DNA of 64,000 nucleotides from Dietzia sp. B32 (GTDB lineage: Bacteria; Actinomycetota; Actinomycetes; Mycobacteriales; Mycobacteriaceae): NCBI RefSeq assembly GCF_024732245.1, contig NZ_CP093845.1, positions 2,108,001 to 2,172,000 on the forward strand, in the 5' to 3' direction. Below the pieces are notes generated by a model. The model was not told where the DNA came from and made no database searches. It saw nothing but the letters and a program-made list of their open reading frames with translations. The position numbers and the translations under genes are program-made. This document shows positions 18,155 to 26,700 of this stretch, one piece after another. The stretch's first letter is position 1; each line of letters starts with the position of its first letter.

Positions 18155-19171
18155 TCAGAGCCACTTGTTCCGCTTGAACACACCAAACAACCCCAGACCC
18201 ATCATCAGCATCAATAGCAATGCGAAGGGGTAGCCGAGCTCCCAGCCGAGTTCGGGCATCTTCTGGAAGTTCATTCCGTAGACGGTGCCCACCAGGGTCG
18301 GCGCGAACAGGATTGCCGCCCACGACGAGATCCGCTTGACCTCTTCACTCTGCGCGAGGCTGGATTCCGTCAGTCGTCTCATCTCGTCATTCTGCCGCTG
18401 GCCGACCAGGGTCGCCTGCACCGTCAGCGCATTGTTCAGCAGCGCCCGGAAACCACCGATGCGGTCGCTGATTCGGATCGCATGGTCGTCCACATCGCGA
18501 AGTCGCCTCTGCAGCTCCTCATCCATGGAGTACTTCTGCGCCCCCAGCTGTAGCGCTTCGAGCATCCCGACCAGCGGTTGGACCGCACGTTGGAATTCGA
18601 TCACTTCCCGGGAGAGCGCATAGATTCGACGCGACACATCCGCGTGGCCTGAGAAGATCTCATCCTCGATTTCGTCGATGTCGTTCTCAAGACCTGCCAC
18701 CACCGGGAAATACTGGTCCACGACCTCGTCGAGAATTCCGTACAGCACCGCCTGAGGTCCAAGCCCCAAGAGCTCGGGATCGCTTTCCATCCGTCGTCGC
18801 ACCCGGCGCAGATCCGGGGATTCGGCCTGCCGGATAGTCACCACGAAGTCCGGTCCAACGAAGATGTGCACCTCACCGAACTCGACCGTCTCGTCCGCGT
18901 CGATGTATCGGGCCGGGCGCAACACCACGAACAGGACGTCTCCGTAGCGCTCGAGCTTGGCTCGTTGGTGACCGCGCAGCGCATCCTCGACCGCCAGCTC
19001 GTGCAAGCCGAACTCTTCGGACACGGCTTTGATCTCGTCAGGATCGGCCCTGTACATACCGATCCAGGCCATCCCGGCACGCTGCCGCATCAACTCGAAG
19101 GTCTCATCGAGGCTCGATGGGTCCGCGGTACGACGACCGTCCTTGTATACCGCGTTGTCTACCGTCGTCAT
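18155..19171 (-). CDS. corA: CorA-family magnesium/cobalt transporter
   Basis: A 338-residue CorA channel. A long acidic, helical cytoplasmic domain is followed by two C-terminal membrane helices; the signature YGMNF lies at the end of the first, and the second ends in a basic FKRNKWL tail. CorA forms pentamers that admit Mg2+ (or Co2+, Ni2+) and close when internal Mg2+ is high. The ATG at 19171 matches the usual N-terminus; the reading frame upstream is non-homologous. Base composition in this gene is a little less GC-rich than in its neighbours. Confidence 0.93.
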   Translation of the reverse strand: MTTVDNAVYKDGRRTADPSSLDETFELMRQRAGMAWIGMYRADPDEIKAVSEEFGLHELAVEDALRGHQRAKLERYGDVLFVVLRPARYIDADETVEFGEVHIFVGPDFVVTIRQAESPDLRRVRRRMESDPELLGLGPQAVLYGILDEVVDQYFPVVAGLENDIDEIEDEIFSGHADVSRRIYALSREVIEFQRAVQPLVGMLEALQLGAQKYSMDEELQRRLRDVDDHAIRISDRIGGFRALLNNALTVQATLVGQRQNDEMRRLTESSLAQSEEVKRISSWAAILFAPTLVGTVYGMNFQKMPELGWELGYPFALLLMLMMGLGLFGVFKRNKWL

Positions 19172-19347
19172 CCGTGCCCACTCTTTCGTCCCGGCGTCGA
19201 CGCACCCCGATGGCAGCCATGGCACCGCGATGACCGTACCTCCACCGTCGAGCCATACTCACCACATCCGGGCACCGCAAGATCCATGCAGGTTCGACGC
19301 GCCGTGGAAATTCGAACGGACGACTAGTTGGCACCCGGCAGGAGCAG

Positions 19348-21171
19348 CTACAGGCCCCGCGCCATGTCCACGAACCGCGAGTAGTGGAGCTGGTGCGCCA
19401 CCGTGATCGTGGACGTGGGACCACCACGGTGCTTGCCCAGGATCAGGTCGGCCTCGCCGGCGCGCGGGTCGTCGCGCTCGGAGGCGTCCGGCCGGTGCAG
19501 CAGCATGACGATGTCCGCGTCCTGCTCCAGTGAGCCGGACTCACGGAGGTCGGACACCTGGGGCCGCTTGTCCGTCCGCTGCTCCGGGCCACGGTTCAGC
19601 TGGGAGATCGCGATCAGGGGGACGTCGATCTCCTTGGCCAGCAGCTTGAGCTGACGAGAGAACTCGGAGACCTCCTGCTGACGGGACTCGACCTTCTTGC
19701 CCGAGGACATCAGCTGCAGGTAGTCCACCACGATCAGCCGCAGGTCGTGCTTCTGTTTGAGCCGGCGGGCCTTGGCGCGGATCTCCATCATCGTCATGTT
19801 GGGAGAGTCATCGATGAACAGGGGCGCCTCGGAGATCTCGCCCATGCGCCGGGCCATCCGGGTCCAGTCCTCGTCGCTCATCTTGCCCGACTTCATGTCG
19901 GACAACTTGACGCGTGCCTCGGCGCTCATCAGACGCATGACGATCTCGGTACGACTCATCTCCAGCGAGAACACCACCGAGGCGAGGCCGTGCTTGATGG
20001 AGCACGACCGCATGATGTCCAGGCCGATGGTCGAGTTGTGCGTGGGGATCGCGGTGGGGCCCGCCAGGTACAGGTGGTCGGCAGCGGCCACCTCGATGCA
20101 CTTCACCGGGACGCTCTCGGCGCCGCGCACATCCGTGATCACCCGGGCCGCCCGGCCGGAGCCGGGATGCTCGGGGACGACGATCCCGAAGTCACAGACC
20201 AGCATGAGGGTGTCGAGCGATTTGGTGGTGACGATCTGCTCGGTGCCACCCATCTCGATACGCCACTCGTGCTCGGCGTCGGCCACCAACTCGGTGCCGT
20301 CGTTGAACCGGACGGTGAAGCACGGACGGTCCTGCCACACCTCGGTCACGGCGACGACCTCGGTGGGCTGCCCGTCGGCACCCAGCACCCGGTCCCCCAC
20401 CACGACCTCGCCCATGGTGGTCTGCCCGTCGGGCGTGGGCAGGACGGTATGCAGCGCGAGCGCCTTACCCACACCGGGTCGGGCGGCGATGATGATCATC
20501 TGGCCACCGTGCAGGCCGTTGGTGACGGCGTCCAGGTCGGCGAATCCGGTGGGCACCCCCTGGGCGAGCCCGCCCGCGGTGTGGATCGCGTCGATCTCGT
20601 CCATCGTGGGCTGGAGCAGCTCCTCGATGATCACGAAGTCCTCGGTGGTGCGCCGCTCGGTGACCTCGAAGATCTCCGCCTGGGCGCGGTCCACGACCTC
20701 GGCGACGTCCGCGCCCTCGGAACCCGAGTAACCGAACTGCACGATGCGGGTGCCTGCGTCGACCAGGCGGCGCAGCACCGCCTTCTCCGCCACGATCTGC
20801 GCGTAGTACCCGGCGTTGGCCGCGGTGGGGACGGTGGAGATGAGCGTGTGCAGATACGGGGCACCGCCGGCACGGCGGAGGTCACCGCGGCGGTCGAGCT
20901 CGGCGGCAACGGTGACGGCGTCCGCCGGCTCACCGCGGGCGTACAGGTCGAGGATCACGTCGTAGATCGCCTGGTGCGCGGGCTTGTAGAAGTCGCCCGG
21001 CTGGATCTCCTCCACCACGTCCGCGATGGCGTCCTTGCTCAGCAGCATCCCGCCGAGCACGGACTGCTCGGCGGTGAGGTCCTGCGGCGGGGTGCGGCCG
21101 AACTCGCCGCCGCCCCCCTCGTCCGGCGGAGGCGGCATCTCGCCGGGACCGCTGAATCCCCCCTGCGCCAT
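19348..21171 (-). CDS. dnaB: Replicative DNA helicase DnaB with an in-frame intein
   Basis: The 607-residue precursor contains a normal DnaB of about 464 residues split by a 143-residue intein. Residues 1-30 are Pro/Gly-rich. The N-terminal DnaB domain (LTAEQSVLGGMLL onward) and the RecA-like helicase domain flank the insert. The insert falls inside Walker A, between GVGK and ST, so the unspliced protein cannot bind ATP normally. Downstream motifs include VFSLEMS, VVDYLQLM and SDLRESGSLEQDADIV. The ATG at 21171 has an AGAGGAG site; an earlier start at 21207 is less likely. The gene follows rpsF-ssb-rplI on the same strand, as in mycobacteria, after a long control region with DnaA-box-like sites. 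Confidence 0.95.
   Translation of the reverse strand: MAQGGFSGPGEMPPPPDEGGGGEFGRTPPQDLTAEQSVLGGMLLSKDAIADVVEEIQPGDFYKPAHQAIYDVILDLYARGEPADAVTVAAELDRRGDLRRAGGAPYLHTLISTVPTAANAGYYAQIVAEKAVLRRLVDAGTRIVQFGYSGSEGADVAEVVDRAQAEIFEVTERRTTEDFVIIEELLQPTMDEIDAIHTAGGLAQGVPTGFADLDAVTNGLHGGQMIIIAARPGVGKALALHTVLPTPDGQTTMGEVVVGDRVLGADGQPTEVVAVTEVWQDRPCFTVRFNDGTELVADAEHEWRIEMGGTEQIVTTKSLDTLMLVCDFGIVVPEHPGSGRAARVITDVRGAESVPVKCIEVAAADHLYLAGPTAIPTHNSTIGLDIMRSCSIKHGLASVVFSLEMSRTEIVMRLMSAEARVKLSDMKSGKMSDEDWTRMARRMGEISEAPLFIDDSPNMTMMEIRAKARRLKQKHDLRLIVVDYLQLMSSGKKVESRQQEVSEFSRQLKLLAKEIDVPLIAISQLNRGPEQRTDKRPQVSDLRESGSLEQDADIVMLLHRPDASERDDPRAGEADLILGKHRGGPTSTITVAHQLHYSRFVDMARGL
20035..20463 (-). other. Class 3-like mini-intein within DnaB
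   Basis: This encodes 143 residues between GVGK and Ser-Thr of the helicase P-loop. It begins with Ala, not Cys or Ser, and ends in Thr-His-Asn followed by extein Ser. Trp67 lies in the block B motif AEHEW, Cys122 in the block F motif KCIEV, and Thr141 in the block G motif PTHN. This Trp-Cys-Thr set defines class 3 inteins, where the block F cysteine starts splicing. The gap between blocks B and F (about 50 residues) is too short for a homing endonuclease. Splicing competence is inferred from retained residues, not shown. Confidence 0.9.
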
Positions 21172-21610
21172 GACCGCTCCTCTCCGCTGTAGAACTCGTA
21201 CCGCCACCGACCCCGAACACGCACCGACCCCGTACGGGCACCCCGGTTCAGGCGCCGAGCGACCCCTTCACTGTAGGTCACCGGACCGACACGCCCGGCG
21301 CCCTGTCCGACCAGTTATCCACAGGTCTATCCACATTTGCGAGAGAGCACCTGTGGACAACTGTGGATGGATGTGAGTTACGCAGGGCCGATGGGCGTAT
21401 CACTGTGGAGAACCGGTGGAATGCCCAGGCCACTTCCTGCAAAACCGCAGGTCACCAACATTGTCGCAGGTCGCCGCGTCGGTGGAGAACGCCGCTTACC
21501 ACGTCACAAACAGGGACACAATGGATAACGAAAGATGAACGGCACCGATCTGAGAACCGTCCGGACCCTAGGCATTACAACTAGTTATCCACAGGCCGTC
21601 CACAAAAGCG
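21172..21610. promoter_or_regulatory. Long non-coding region with a cluster of DnaA-box-like sites
   Basis: This gene-free stretch lies between dnaB (start 21171) and the terminator after rplI. TTATCCACA occurs at 21315-21323 and 21585-21593. TTGTCCACA is on the reverse strand at 21352-21360. One-mismatch sites lie at 21327-21335 and 21404-21412, and weaker matches at 21362-21370 and 21596-21604. The DNA is less GC-rich than its surroundings. It should contain the dnaB promoter. DnaA boxes here could couple helicase expression to initiation or titrate DnaA. It is not obviously oriC, since dnaA and dnaN are absent. No small gene is evident. Confidence 0.65.
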
Positions 21611-21645
21611 AGGGCCCCGATCGTCACTGTGACGACCGGGGCCCT
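21611..21645 (-). terminator. Rho-independent terminator after rplI
   Basis: A near-perfect inverted repeat (AGGGCCCCG.TCGTCAC with GTGACGA.CGGGGCCCT, one mismatch) lies 10 bases after the rplI stop. On the minus strand it is followed by CGCTTTTG, a short T-run. It separates the rpsF-ssb-rplI operon from dnaB, so dnaB probably has its own promoter. Confidence 0.85.
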
Positions 21646-21655
21646 TCGCGGTGAA

Positions 21656-22108
21656 TCAGGCGGGAACGACCTCGACCGCGACGCGCGCGGTGGTGTCGTG
21701 TCCCAGGTCGACGACGACGCTGTGGGCGCCGGTCGACTTGATGTGCTCCTTAGGCATCTCGACGGCACGCTTGTCGAGGGTCGGGCCGCCCGCAGCCTTG
21801 ATGGCCGAGGCGACATCGCCCGCGGTGACCGAGCCGAACAGCTTGCCGGTGTCCGAGGTCTTGACCGCGACCTTGACATCGGCCAGCGACTCGAGCTTCT
21901 GCTTGAGCTCGTTGGCGTGGTCCGCGTCGCGCACCTCACGGGCCTCCTGGGCCCGCTTGATGGACTCGACCTGACGCTCGGCGCCCCGGGTGGCCACGAT
22001 GGCCAACCCGCGCGGGAGCAGGAAGTTACGACCGTATCCGCCCTTGACCTCGACGATGTCGCCCGGCGCACCGAGCTTGTCGACGTCGGCGGTGAGGATC
22101 AGCTTCAT
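21656..22108 (-). CDS. rplI: 50S ribosomal protein L9
   Basis: A 150-residue protein of standard L9 length. The N-terminal ribosome-binding domain ([19 protein letters not shown] then [13 protein letters not shown]) and the Gly/Val-rich C-terminal domain are intact. L9 binds 23S rRNA near the L1 stalk. It closes the rpsF-ssb-rplI group and is followed by a strong terminator. The 116 bases separating it from ssb hold no rpsR gene. Confidence 0.97.
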   Translation of the reverse strand: MKLILTADVDKLGAPGDIVEVKGGYGRNFLLPRGLAIVATRGAERQVESIKRAQEAREVRDADHANELKQKLESLADVKVAVKTSDTGKLFGSVTAGDVASAIKAAGGPTLDKRAVEMPKEHIKSTGAHSVVVDLGHDTTARVAVEVVPA

Positions 22109-22224
22109 GATCCGTCTACCTTTCTTTCCTCCGACGGACCCGACCGGGGCCGGGATGTCGCGAGGTCATGTCTCATGCTTATGGGGTGGGACGCGCGCTG
22201 CGCCCCCGGGGAAATCGACTCGCT

Positions 22225-22803
22225 CTAGAACGGGGGCTCGTCGTCCATGCCACCGAAGCCACCGGAACCGCCGGCCTGCGGGGCACTGCCCCACGGGTCG
22301 TCGTTCTGCTGACCACGGCCCTGGCCGCCGCCGTATCCGCCCTGCGGCTGACCGCCGCCCTGGAATCCGCCGCCGCCCTGCTGTCCGCCACCCTGGAAGC
22401 CGCCGCCCTGCTGGCCACCGCCCCCGCCGCCTTCGCGGTTGGTGCGGGTCACCTTGGCGGTGGCGTACTTGAGCGACGGGCCGACCTCGTCGACCTCCAC
22501 CTCGTAGACGGTGCGCTTCTCGCCCTCACGGGTTTCGTACGACCGCTGGCGCAGCCGACCGTTGACGATGACTCGCATGCCCTTCTGCAGCGACTCGGCG
22601 ACGTTCTCCGCCGCCTGGCGCCAGACGTTGCAGGTGAGGAACAGGCCTTCGCCGTCCTCCCACTGGTTGGTCTGCGAATTGAAGCGGCGTGGCGTGGAGG
22701 CGATCCGGAAGTTCGCCACCGCGGCACCCGACGGCGTGAACCGCAGCTCGGGATCCGCGACGATGTTCCCGACCACTGTGATAGGGGTGTCGCCCTGTGC
22801 CAT
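22225..22803 (-). CDS. ssb: Single-stranded DNA-binding protein
   Basis: A 192-residue SSB. Residues 1-115 form the OB fold ([39 protein letters not shown]). A Gly/Gln-rich linker with repeated GGGFQGGGQ units follows, and the acidic C-terminal tip ends DDEPPF, which recruits replication and repair partners. It coats single-stranded DNA as a tetramer. It lies between rpsF and rplI, as in mycobacteria and many other bacteria. Confidence 0.97.
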   Translation of the reverse strand: MAQGDTPITVVGNIVADPELRFTPSGAAVANFRIASTPRRFNSQTNQWEDGEGLFLTCNVWRQAAENVAESLQKGMRVIVNGRLRQRSYETREGEKRTVYEVEVDEVGPSLKYATAKVTRTNREGGGGGGQQGGGFQGGGQQGGGGFQGGGQPQGGYGGGQGRGQQNDDPWGSAPQAGGSGGFGGMDDEPPF

Positions 22804-22908
22804 GCGCTTGTCCTCCGTGTTGAAGCCGGCGTATTACAGCCTGAGGTGGATGGTGATCGAAGGCCGACCGACCGCGCCCAGATTACCGGGGCGGTCGGAC
22901 ACTCCGGG

Positions 22909-23196
22909 TCACTTGTCGGCGCGGAGCACCTTGGTGCGGAGGACGCTCTCGTTCAGACCGAGCTGACGATCCAGCTCCTTGACCGCGTCCGGCTCGGACT
23001 TGATCTGCACGACGGCGTAGATGCCCTCGGTCTGCTTGTTGATCTCGTAGGCGAAGCGGCGCTTCCCCCAGACATCGACCTTGTCAACCGAACCGCCCTC
23101 TTGCCGGATCACGTTGAGGAACGTGTCCAGCGACGGCGCAACGGTGCGCTCGTCGAGACTCGGATCGAGGATGACCATCACTTCGTATTGACGCAT
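22909..23196 (-). CDS. rpsF: 30S ribosomal protein S6
   Basis: A 95-residue S6 of normal length, with the opening [19 protein letters not shown] and the internal [16 protein letters not shown] motif. S6 binds 16S rRNA together with S18. It is the first gene of the rpsF-ssb-rplI operon. Its partner S18 (rpsR), usually encoded in the same operon, is missing from this window. Confidence 0.97.
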   Translation of the reverse strand: MRQYEVMVILDPSLDERTVAPSLDTFLNVIRQEGGSVDKVDVWGKRRFAYEINKQTEGIYAVVQIKSEPDAVKELDRQLGLNESVLRTKVLRADK

Positions 23197-23355
23197 GGGA
23201 CCTCATCACCTCCTGTGGACTACAGATTCGGCCACGGTGTCTCCGTGGCAGGAGGGTCGTTGCGTCAGCAACCGCTCAAGGCTACCCCGTGTGTTCTCGG
23301 GAGGTGAAATCCCCACCGACGGCGACGCCACCGTCGTCGACGGCCCCGCGACCCG

Positions 23356-23616
23356 TCAGAGGTCGTCGAGTGTGATGTGGCCGTCCTCCAGGGCCCGTAG
23401 CAGCAGCCTCACCTTGGTACGCGCGGGCCGACCGACGGCCTCGTATTTGGACCTCACCCGCTGGATGTACGTGCTGACGGTGGAGTCGGCGAGGAACAGC
23501 CGCTCGGTGACCTCGCGCTTGCTGTCCGAGACGAGCCAGGCGACGAGCACCTCCACCTCCCGGTCGCTGAGTTCCGGTCGCGCAGCAGGGGGCCGGAAGG
23601 GAATCGTGGCGGTCAT
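23356..23616 (-). CDS. Stand-alone LuxR-type DNA-binding protein
   Basis: An 86-residue protein that is essentially one LuxR/GerE helix-turn-helix domain: LSDREVEVLVAWL at residues 16-28, and ADSTVSTYIQRVRSKYE in the recognition helix region. It has no receiver or ligand domain, so it may act constitutively, as a dimer, or with a partner. It is divergent from the large HTH-STAND-WD40 gene; the 176 bases between them contain an inverted repeat and three CCGTACG motifs. A regulatory link between the two genes is likely but unproven. Confidence 0.82.
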   Translation of the reverse strand: MTATIPFRPPAARPELSDREVEVLVAWLVSDSKREVTERLFLADSTVSTYIQRVRSKYEAVGRPARTKVRLLLRALEDGHITLDDL

Positions 23617-23682
23617 GGCGTCCTCCGTTCTATGAACTCCGACTCATTCTGGTGCCGCCCGGTGACGGGGTGAACATCCCCC

Positions 23683-23783
23683 GAGTTGTCCATACAACTC
23701 CGTACGGCTGCGTCCCACGTTCGTATGAAACCCCAGCACATGACCTTCGAATCCCTTCCGTACGCCGCTCATCCGGCCGTACG
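23683..23783. promoter_or_regulatory. Operator-like inverted repeat and CCGTACG repeats in a divergent promoter region
   Basis: GAGTTGT-CCAT-ACAACTC (23683-23700) is a perfect 7-bp inverted repeat with a 4-base spacer. CCGTACG occurs three times: 23700-23706, 23758-23764 and 23777-23783, the last just before the STAND gene start at 23793. A related half-site, GGAGTTCATAGAA, lies on the reverse strand near the start of the LuxR-type gene (about 23628-23640). These sites probably bind one or both of the HTH proteins encoded on either side. Confidence 0.5.
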
Positions 23784-23792
23784 ATGTTGACC

Positions 23793-26700
23793 ATGAACAC
23801 CTCCCGCGGGGCCGACGAGCCCGCCGTTGGACGATCAGCCGTTTCTCAGATTATGACTCGGGAGGAGCTCGGTGCCGCGCTCACCGCTCTCCGGGTGGCG
23901 GCCGGACTCTCGGTCCGCGACGTCGTGCGGCTGGTCCCCTCGCTGACCCTCGGAACGGCGTCGGGCTGGTTCTCCGGACAACACGTCCCGACGCGCGCCA
24001 GTGAGTCGACGCTCGTGGAGATGCTCCGACTTCTCGGGGTCGACGGGGACACGGGCTCCGCCGGGGACCCGGACGAGTGGCGGGCCGCCGTCGAGCGGGT
24101 CCGGATGCGTCCGGGACCCCGCCCCACCCCCCGCCGCGGCCGGAACGGCGCCCGACCCGGCGGCGACGCCGACGCGCCCACGGACCCCACCGCACCGGCG
24201 GGGGCCGATCCGGCCGACCACCGTCCGGCCCCCCGCACGGCCGTGCCCCAGCCCGATGACACGGGCAGTCCCTACGTCGGCCTGCGGTCCTACCTCAGCG
24301 ACGACGCCGCCCTCTTCCACGGCCGCTCGGCCGAGATCGAGCAGATCCGGTCCCGCCTCACCGCGTCGCGGATGCGACCACTGCTGGTGGTGGGCGCGTC
24401 CGGCTCGGGCAAGTCCTCGCTGCTCGCCGCCGGACTCGCCCCGCGCTGGGTCGACGAGGGCTCGACCGTGGCGATCGTGCGCCCGGACGAGGTCACCGCC
24501 GAGCTCGCGAACTCCGCGGGCCACCTCGCGGTGGACCAGTTCGAGGAGATCTGGGCGGACGAGGTCAGCGGCGCGCGCCGGGCCGAGGTGTTGACTCTGC
24601 TCGCGGGCCGCGCTGCCGACCGCCGCCCCACGGTCCTGGCCCTGCGCGCCGACTTCTTCCAGGCCGCCCTCGCCGAGCCCGTCCTGCGCGACGCGCTCGA
24701 CGACCCGGTGGTGATCGGCCCGCCCAGCCGCGACGAGCTCGCAGAGATCATCGTCGCGCCCGCCCGCTCCCTCGGTTACGCGGTCGAACCCTCGCTGGTG
24801 AACCTCCTGCTCGACGCGGTCGCCCCGGCCGACGGCGGCGCCGGGGAGCGCTCCCTGCTCCCACTGCTGTCCCACGTGCTGCTCGTGTGCTGGGAGCGCA
24901 GCCGCCGGCGCCGGATCACCGTGGACGACTATTACTCCTCCGGCGGGGTGGAAGGCGCCGTCCGCGCGTCGGCCGAGTCCGTCTACCAGGAACTGGATCC
25001 GGCCGGCCGGGCCGCCTGCAGGACCCTGTTCCTCCGGCTGGTCGACGTCCGTTCCGCCCGTCCCGTCCGCCGCCACGCCCCGCTCGCCGAGCTGTCCGAG
25101 GACCTCCTCGTCGTCGCCACCCCCTTCGCCCACGCGGGCCTGCTCACCGTGGACGGCGAGGCGGTGACCCCCACCCACGAGGTCCTCTTCTCCTCGTGGC
25201 CGCGCCTGGTCGACTGGATCGACGCGGATCGCGAGGGCCTGCGGACCCTCGCTCGTATCCGCTCCGCCGCCGTCGACTGGGAGGGGTCGGGGCGCAGTGA
25301 GTCCGCGCTGCCCCCCGCCTCGGCCACCGCCGACTACGTGAGGTGGAGGGACGACGACGAGGACGGATCCAACGCCCACCTGGCGGAATCGGAGCGGCAG
25401 TTCCTCGCCGCCGCCGAATCCCATCACCGGTCCGTGGCCCGGCGGGACCGCACACGCATCCGTACCCTGACCGTGCTGGCGGCGTCGTTGGCGGTGGTGA
25501 CCGTACTGGCCCTGGTCGCGAGTGGTGTCGCACTCCGGGCCGGCGCGGACGCCCGGCACACCCGCGACGTCGCCCTGTCCCGTTCCGGATCCGTCTCCTC
25601 GACCACCGCCTTCGCCCGCGACCCGGGCCTGGGCCGCGCATTGGCCCTGGCCGCCTACCGGATCCGACCCACCACCGAGGCGCGGTCGGCGTTGCTCAAC
25701 ACCAGCCGCGCCGACGTGCCGCTGCGGTTCGAGGCCGCACCCGGTAGTGGACGCGTCGTCGCGCTGCCGGACGGCGCCGGCGTCGCCTCCATCAGCTCGG
25801 ACGGCGTCCTGCGGATCTTCCGCGCCGGGGACCCCGACGCGTTCGCCACGCTCGTCCCGGGCGCCGGTGAGCGCCAGGAACTGTACGCCGCCGACCTCTC
25901 TCCGGACGGCTCCGTCCTCGGGGTCGCGGGGCAGGGCGGGGTCCAACTGGTCGACCTCCGCGATCCCGCCGCCCCCGAGGTCCTCACGGTCCTCGAGCAG
26001 CAGGCCGGGCCGTTCCACTCCGTCGCCTTCTCCCCCGACGGCACCACCCTGGCCGCCGGTACCGGGGACGGGCGCGTCCTGCGATGGCCGCTGGACATGC
26101 GCGGCGGGGCGCCCGCCGTCACCGACCAGCGGGCCCGGATCGCCGTCCCGGACCCCGGCGCCGAGGTCGCCAAGCCCGTCGAGTCGCTGGCCTGGCTGCC
26201 CGACTCGCAGACCCTGCTGCTCGCCAACCGCACCGCCGGGGTGAAGACGCTGCTCGACGCCGGGGCGGACGGGGGCGGCCGGCGCGGGCCCGCCCTCGAC
26301 ACCGGCCCGGACGCCCTGCCCATGTCCCTCGCCGTGAACGTCGACGGCACCCGGATCGCCGCCGGCACCACCGGCCGGACGGTGCAGCGCTGGCAGGTCG
26401 ACGGCAGCGGCGCCGGGGCACTGGAGAGCGCCCGCCCACTGCCCCCGCTGACCGGGTGGAACGCCTACGTCAACGACGTGACCTTCGACGACCGGGGCCG
26501 GCTCGCCGCCGCCGGATCCGACGAGCGGGTCCGCGTCTACGACCGCGCCGGTCAGATGCTCACCGAACTGCCCGCCTCCCAGGTCGCGACAGGCGTCCGG
26601 TTCACCGACTCCGACCACCTCGCGACCTACTCGGTCGACGGCCTGGTCCGGCTCTGGCCGCTGGACCGCCTGGGGGCCGCGTCGGAATCCAACTCGATCT

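Noticed and set aside
21304-21612. The DnaA-box region as the chromosomal origin
   Set aside because: dnaA, dnaN, recF and rpmH are not adjacent, and box spacing is sparse. A regulatory cluster is the more cautious reading.
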